NCBI GenBank assembly: GCA_002477955.1
Contig: DLLE01000029.1
Coordinates: forward strand, 5,572 to 30,778
Reading direction: 5' to 3'
Length of the DNA stretch: 25,207 nt
Origin: Treponema sp. UBA7570
Lineage (GTDB): Bacteria > Spirochaetota > Spirochaetia > Treponematales > Treponemataceae
Shown here one piece after another: positions 22,422 to 25,207 of the stretch. Under the pieces are notes generated by a model. It did not search any database, was not told the DNA's origin, and saw only the letters and a program-made list of their open reading frames with translations. Every line of letters starts with the position of its first letter. The stretch's first letter is position 1. The translations under genes were made by a program, and so were the position numbers.

Positions 22422-23279
22422 CTACTCCTTGTAATTTGCAACTAAAATATGTGTTGCAGCAGCCTTAAATCTATTTCTAATGTTTACCGCATAACTTTTT
22501 TCATATTCATCGATAATTAAATTTCCATACAACTCTTCTGTTAAATGAGTTCTTCCTATTACAAGAAGAGCTTTGCATGGCAAATTTTTAAAGTCCTGAG
22601 CAAGTTTTCTATGGGCATCATCATTAAAACCGTCTTTATACTGCTCATTTCCATAATCAGAAAAAACGCAGTCATAAGGTGGATCAAGAAAAATAAAATC
22701 ATCAGATTTTGCCATATCAAATATATTCTTATAATCTGAATTAAAAATTTCTGCATTTTTCAAAAGTTCTGAATGTTCTTTTGTTACAAGGGAAGTATTT
22801 AAATGCTTGTAACGTCCATAAGGAACATTGAATTCGCCTTTTGAATTGTAACGAATCATTCCAGAATACGCGGTTTTGTTTATAAAATAATATAAAAGTG
22901 CATCAGAATATTTTTTTTCAGATAAGTCATTGAACATATCTCGGATTGAATAATAAAAATCTTCATTTTTATCTTCAACACGTTCATCAGGAGTTTTTGA
23001 TTTTAACACTTCAAAAGCTGAGCGGTTTTCTTCGTATATTTTTTCTACATTATCAAGTTCAATTCTTAAATTTGAATAGTCTGACTGAACTCCTTTGTAA
23101 AAAGAAATCAGTTTTTCATTTATATCGTTTATAATTGCATTTTTCGGCTCAAGATAAAAATAAAGTGCGCCTCCCCCAAAAAACGGCTCTATGTATTTGC
23201 CTGAAAACTGAGGAATGTGCTTTTGAATATTCGGAATCTCTTTAGATTTTCCGCCACGATATTTTATAAGCGGTTTCAT
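22422..23279 (-). CDS. Dam-like DNA adenine N6-methyltransferase
   Basis: A 285-residue D12-class (alpha group) adenine methylase. The SAM-binding motif FFGGGA is at residues 33-38 after KYRGGKSKEI, and the catalytic DPPYD is at 199-203. The order (FxGxG first, DPPY later) defines the alpha group, which includes Dam and the GATC/GGATC enzymes. It protects the sites cut by the AlwI-like endonuclease encoded 3 nt downstream. The start MKPLIKYRGGK at 23279 is chosen by homology; longer frames run into the repeat cluster upstream. No clear SD is seen, and TATAGT at 23294-23289 leaves only 9 nt before the ATG. Confidence 0.9.
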   Translation of the reverse strand: MKPLIKYRGGKSKEIPNIQKHIPQFSGKYIEPFFGGGALYFYLEPKNAIINDINEKLISFYKGVQSDYSNLRIELDNVEKIYEENRSAFEVLKSKTPDERVEDKNEDFYYSIRDMFNDLSEKKYSDALLYYFINKTAYSGMIRYNSKGEFNVPYGRYKHLNTSLVTKEHSELLKNAEIFNSDYKNIFDMAKSDDFIFLDPPYDCVFSDYGNEQYKDGFNDDAHRKLAQDFKNLPCKALLVIGRTHLTEELYGNLIIDEYEKSYAVNIRNRFKAAATHILVANYKE

Positions 23280-23322
23280 TATAAAAACACTATACACATT
23301 TTTTGACAAAACTTCCATAGTG

Positions 23323-23570
23323 TTTTGCGTTAGGGATTTGCAAACCTGCGGTTTGCTGCGAGATTTTGCTGACGCAAAACTCGGGTATTTGACGTGTGCG
23401 CTTGCGCGCACGTCCTAACACTAATGCGTTAGGGATTGTAGGGGCGGCGTAGCCGTTCCGAAGCGTAGCGTAGGAATGGAGCGAATAGCGTAACCCCGAA
23501 AAGCCCGGCGGCGCGAGTTTGCTCTGCAAACTCGTGAAGCAAAACGAAGTTTTGCGGCGAACGCCCATGA
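23323..23570. repeat. Hairpin-rich mosaic repeat upstream of methylase, right bracket of island
   Basis: Consecutive palindromes are seen: GTTTTGCGT...ACGCAAAAC (23323-23331 with 23372-23380), GCAAACC-TGC-GGTTTGC (23340-23356), GTGCGC-TTGC-GCGCAC (23396-23411), CGAGTTTGC-TCT-GCAAACTCG (23514-23534) and GCAAAAC-GAA-GTTTTGC (23539-23555). The section 23404-23509 matches 18433-18549 in inverted orientation. Composition is much richer in G+C than the flanks. The open frames crossing it are not credible genes. Confidence 0.75.
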
Positions 23571-23576
23571 AAAAAA

Positions 23577-23608
23577 TTGTCCAAAATAACGTGCGGTTTT
23601 TGGGACAA
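23577..23608. promoter_or_regulatory. Hairpin upstream of rpoN
   Basis: TTGTCCAAAA (23577-23586) pairs with TTTTGGGACAA (23598-23608) with one bulged base. It lies 66 nt before the rpoN start, between the repeat cluster and the promoter. It could be an operator or a terminator of leftward or rightward transcription; the role is unknown. Confidence 0.3.
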
Positions 23609-23662
23609 GAATCGTATATAAATCTTATAAATTGCCCTCTAACGCGATGTTAAAAAAAGTTG

Positions 23663-23674
23663 TATAATTTATAT
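23663..23674 (+). promoter_or_regulatory. rpoN -10 box, leaderless geometry
   Basis: TATAAT (23663-23668) is followed by six bases (TTATAT) and then the ATG at 23675. The -35 region is poor and there is no SD. Confidence 0.45.
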
Positions 23675-25162
23675 ATGTCAGAAATTCCTTCGTTTTCTTT
23701 ACAGCAGCGCGTTTCTCAGCAGCAGCGGCAGGTTCAGGCGCAAAAATTGAGCCAAAAACAGCTCATGTCCTTAAAACTTCTTGCAATGTCTTCCCTCGAT
23801 TTGCGCCAGGAAATTTATACGACAGTTGCCAGAAATCCTGCTCTTGTAATTACAAAAGATGCTGCGTTTGACGGCGTAAAAGATGCGAAAGTTTATGGAA
23901 TTTCTTCTGACAACCTTAAGATCGGTTCTGTAACTCAGGCTGGAAAAATTGCAAGCGACAATTTTCAGTCTGCGCTCGAATCTTCTCCAGACAATCGGGA
24001 AACTCTTTCTGAACATCTTGAGCAGCAGTTTTTGTCGGTTTTTCATTCACCTGCGCAGGAAAAAATCGGACTTGCCCTGATTCACAATTTGGACAACCGC
24101 GGATTTTTTATTTTTGACCCTTATTCGCTTTTAGACAAAAAAGATTCGGCTCAAACTCCAGAGCTTCTCGAAAAAACAATTTCTGAAATTCAGCAGCTTG
24201 ATCCTGTCGGAACTTGCTGCAAAGATTTTGAGGAAAGCCTTTTTATTCAGGCAAAAGCAAATGAAAATTCTCCAAAAGCGGCGCTTTTTATTTTGGACGG
24301 ACATTTTGATTTTTTAAATCCTCCGCAAATTCCAAAAATCCTAAAAAAAATCCGCAATTTTGCCCGCGAAAATCCAGATGACGCTCAAAAATTTGGCTTG
24401 ACGGACTTTACCGAAACTCAAATTGAACAGGCTGTTGCTTATATCAGACAGCTCAATCCTTTTCCGGCCTCAGAATTTTCGCCTTCTGACAATATCTGCA
24501 TTGCGCCCGATGTTTATGTCGAAAAAAACAAGGAAACTGGTGAATATACTGTCCGCGCAAATGATGAAATTTTGCCGGTTGTTGAACTTTCCAAAGATTT
24601 TTACGAACTTTCGCTGGACAGAAGCCGGGTTACAAAATCTACCGAAGGATCTGAAAAAAAACGTTCCGAACATAGGTTTATAATGGAAAGTGTCCGCTCT
24701 GCAAATGATTTTATGGAAAGTCTTGCATTTAGAAAAAAAACGCTTTTGCTTGCCTGCCAGCAGATTGTGCGCCTTCAAAAAGATTTTTTTGAAAAAGGGC
24801 CTCGTTATTTAAAGCCGCTGCGGCAAAAAGACGTTGCGGTGATTATCAATGTTCACGAAGCGACGGTAAGCCGCATGGCAAATGAAAAATATCTGCGATG
24901 CAGCCAGGGACTTTTTAAGCTTTCATTTTTCTTTACAAATGCTGTCGGTCAAAACCTGCCGGAAGAAGACATTCCAGCTTCAAAGCAGGGCGTTATGGCG
25001 GAATTGAAAAAAATTCTTGAAGAGCACAAAGATGATAAAAAACCTTTGAGCGATCAGAAAATTGCAGATATTTTGCTTGAGCGCGGAGTAAAAATTGCAC
25101 GGCGGACTGTTGCAAAATACCGCTCCCAGCTGAACATAGATTCTTCGTATTCAAGACAGTAA
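23675..25162 (+). CDS. rpoN: RNA polymerase sigma-54 factor
   Basis: A 495-residue sigma-54. Region I is the Gln-rich N-terminus (LQQRVSQQQRQVQAQKLSQK, then LKLLAMSSLDLRQEI) that contacts AAA+ activators. The core-binding domain follows with AQEKIGLALIHNLDNRGFF and QLDPVGTCCKDFEESL. The DNA-binding part has the helix-turn-helix PLRQKDVAVIINVHEATVSRM (about 380-400) and the RpoN box ARRTVAKYR at 475-483, which reads the -24 element. The length is normal. ATG 23675 is preferred over TTG 23660, which would run through the -10 box. No activator or sigma-54 target is obvious in the window. The gene lies outside the accessory island. Confidence 0.95.
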   Translation: MSEIPSFSLQQRVSQQQRQVQAQKLSQKQLMSLKLLAMSSLDLRQEIYTTVARNPALVITKDAAFDGVKDAKVYGISSDNLKIGSVTQAGKIASDNFQSALESSPDNRETLSEHLEQQFLSVFHSPAQEKIGLALIHNLDNRGFFIFDPYSLLDKKDSAQTPELLEKTISEIQQLDPVGTCCKDFEESLFIQAKANENSPKAALFILDGHFDFLNPPQIPKILKKIRNFARENPDDAQKFGLTDFTETQIEQAVAYIRQLNPFPASEFSPSDNICIAPDVYVEKNKETGEYTVRANDEILPVVELSKDFYELSLDRSRVTKSTEGSEKKRSEHRFIMESVRSANDFMESLAFRKKTLLLACQQIVRLQKDFFEKGPRYLKPLRQKDVAVIINVHEATVSRMANEKYLRCSQGLFKLSFFFTNAVGQNLPEEDIPASKQGVMAELKKILEEHKDDKKPLSDQKIADILLERGVKIARRTVAKYRSQLNIDSSYSRQ

Positions 25163-25171
25163 ATTGTGTGC

Positions 25172-25207
25172 GCAAAACCCGGTTATTTTCGTGTGCGCTT
25201 CCGCGCA
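25172..25207. repeat. Partial dispersed repeat at window end
   Basis: Inverted copy of 9608-9645, with one substitution seen in the hairpin loop. Shared blocks are GCGCAAAACCCGG, TTATTTTCGTGTGCGC and GCGCA. The hairpin is GTGCGC-TTCC-GCGCA, cut by the window edge. Confidence 0.75.

Noticed and set aside
23280..23411. N-terminal extension of the adenine methylase
   Set aside because: The added residues are translated repeat; D12 methylases begin shortly before the (K)YRGGK block.
18433..23509. Insertion sequence or transposon with terminal inverted repeats
   Set aside because: No transposase, integrase or target duplication was found, and related repeats occur elsewhere in the window, so only a bracketed island is claimed.

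Overview
The window reads as chromosomal DNA of a host-associated Treponema-like spirochaete. The supporting signs are an A+T-rich genome with many poly-A/T runs, a lipoprotein/LysM pair arranged like treponemal tmpA-tmpB, an HPr plus HPr kinase pair with no PTS permease nearby, and a double-CNB-domain regulator. Species cannot be fixed from the sequence alone.

Layout. 0.4-2.9 kb (minus): a CDP-alcohol phosphatidyltransferase (pgsA-like), then a membrane protein overlapped by 4 nt with a degenerate cytidylate-kinase-like protein. 3.06-3.63 kb (plus): a Nudix hydrolase, ending in a bidirectional terminator shared with the convergent 3.7-5.5 kb pair (lipoprotein and LysM-like protein). 5.6-9.4 kb (minus): holA, lexA, ptsH (HPr), hprK and a short ribosome hibernation factor. 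9.7-14.6 kb: exoA (+), a cyclic-nucleotide-domain regulator (-), a PHP phosphoesterase (+) and a comM/YifB ATPase (+). 14.7-18.3 kb: tRNA-Leu(CAA) (-), recQ (+), and a DUF1015 protein (-). 18.3-23.6 kb is an accessory island: repeats, a RelB/YafQ-type toxin-antitoxin pair whose toxin is broken by an amber codon, a DUF6261-like protein, a five-unit hairpin tandem array, and an AlwI-like restriction-modification pair. 23.7-25.2 kb (plus): rpoN (sigma-54).

The core genes serve DNA replication and repair (holA, lexA, recQ, exoA, comM), carbon-status signalling (HprK acting on HPr), translation dormancy (hpf) and the envelope (pgsA, tmpA/tmpB-like). The island is typical defence/addiction cargo: a methylase followed by its translationally coupled endonuclease, and a TA module embedded in direct repeats.

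Three signals stand out. (1) Six genes have a -10 box ending 6-7 nt before an ATG and no Shine-Dalgarno sequence, predicting leaderless mRNAs, while most other genes have clear SDs. (2) Intergenic repeats form hairpins whose loops stay GNRA-type across copies, and a 41-bp tandem array shows covarying stem pairs; both suggest selection on RNA structure or a structure-driven element. (3) The 5-kb accessory island is bracketed by related ~110-bp repeats in inverted orientation. All calls were made by reading the sequence; no database search was run.
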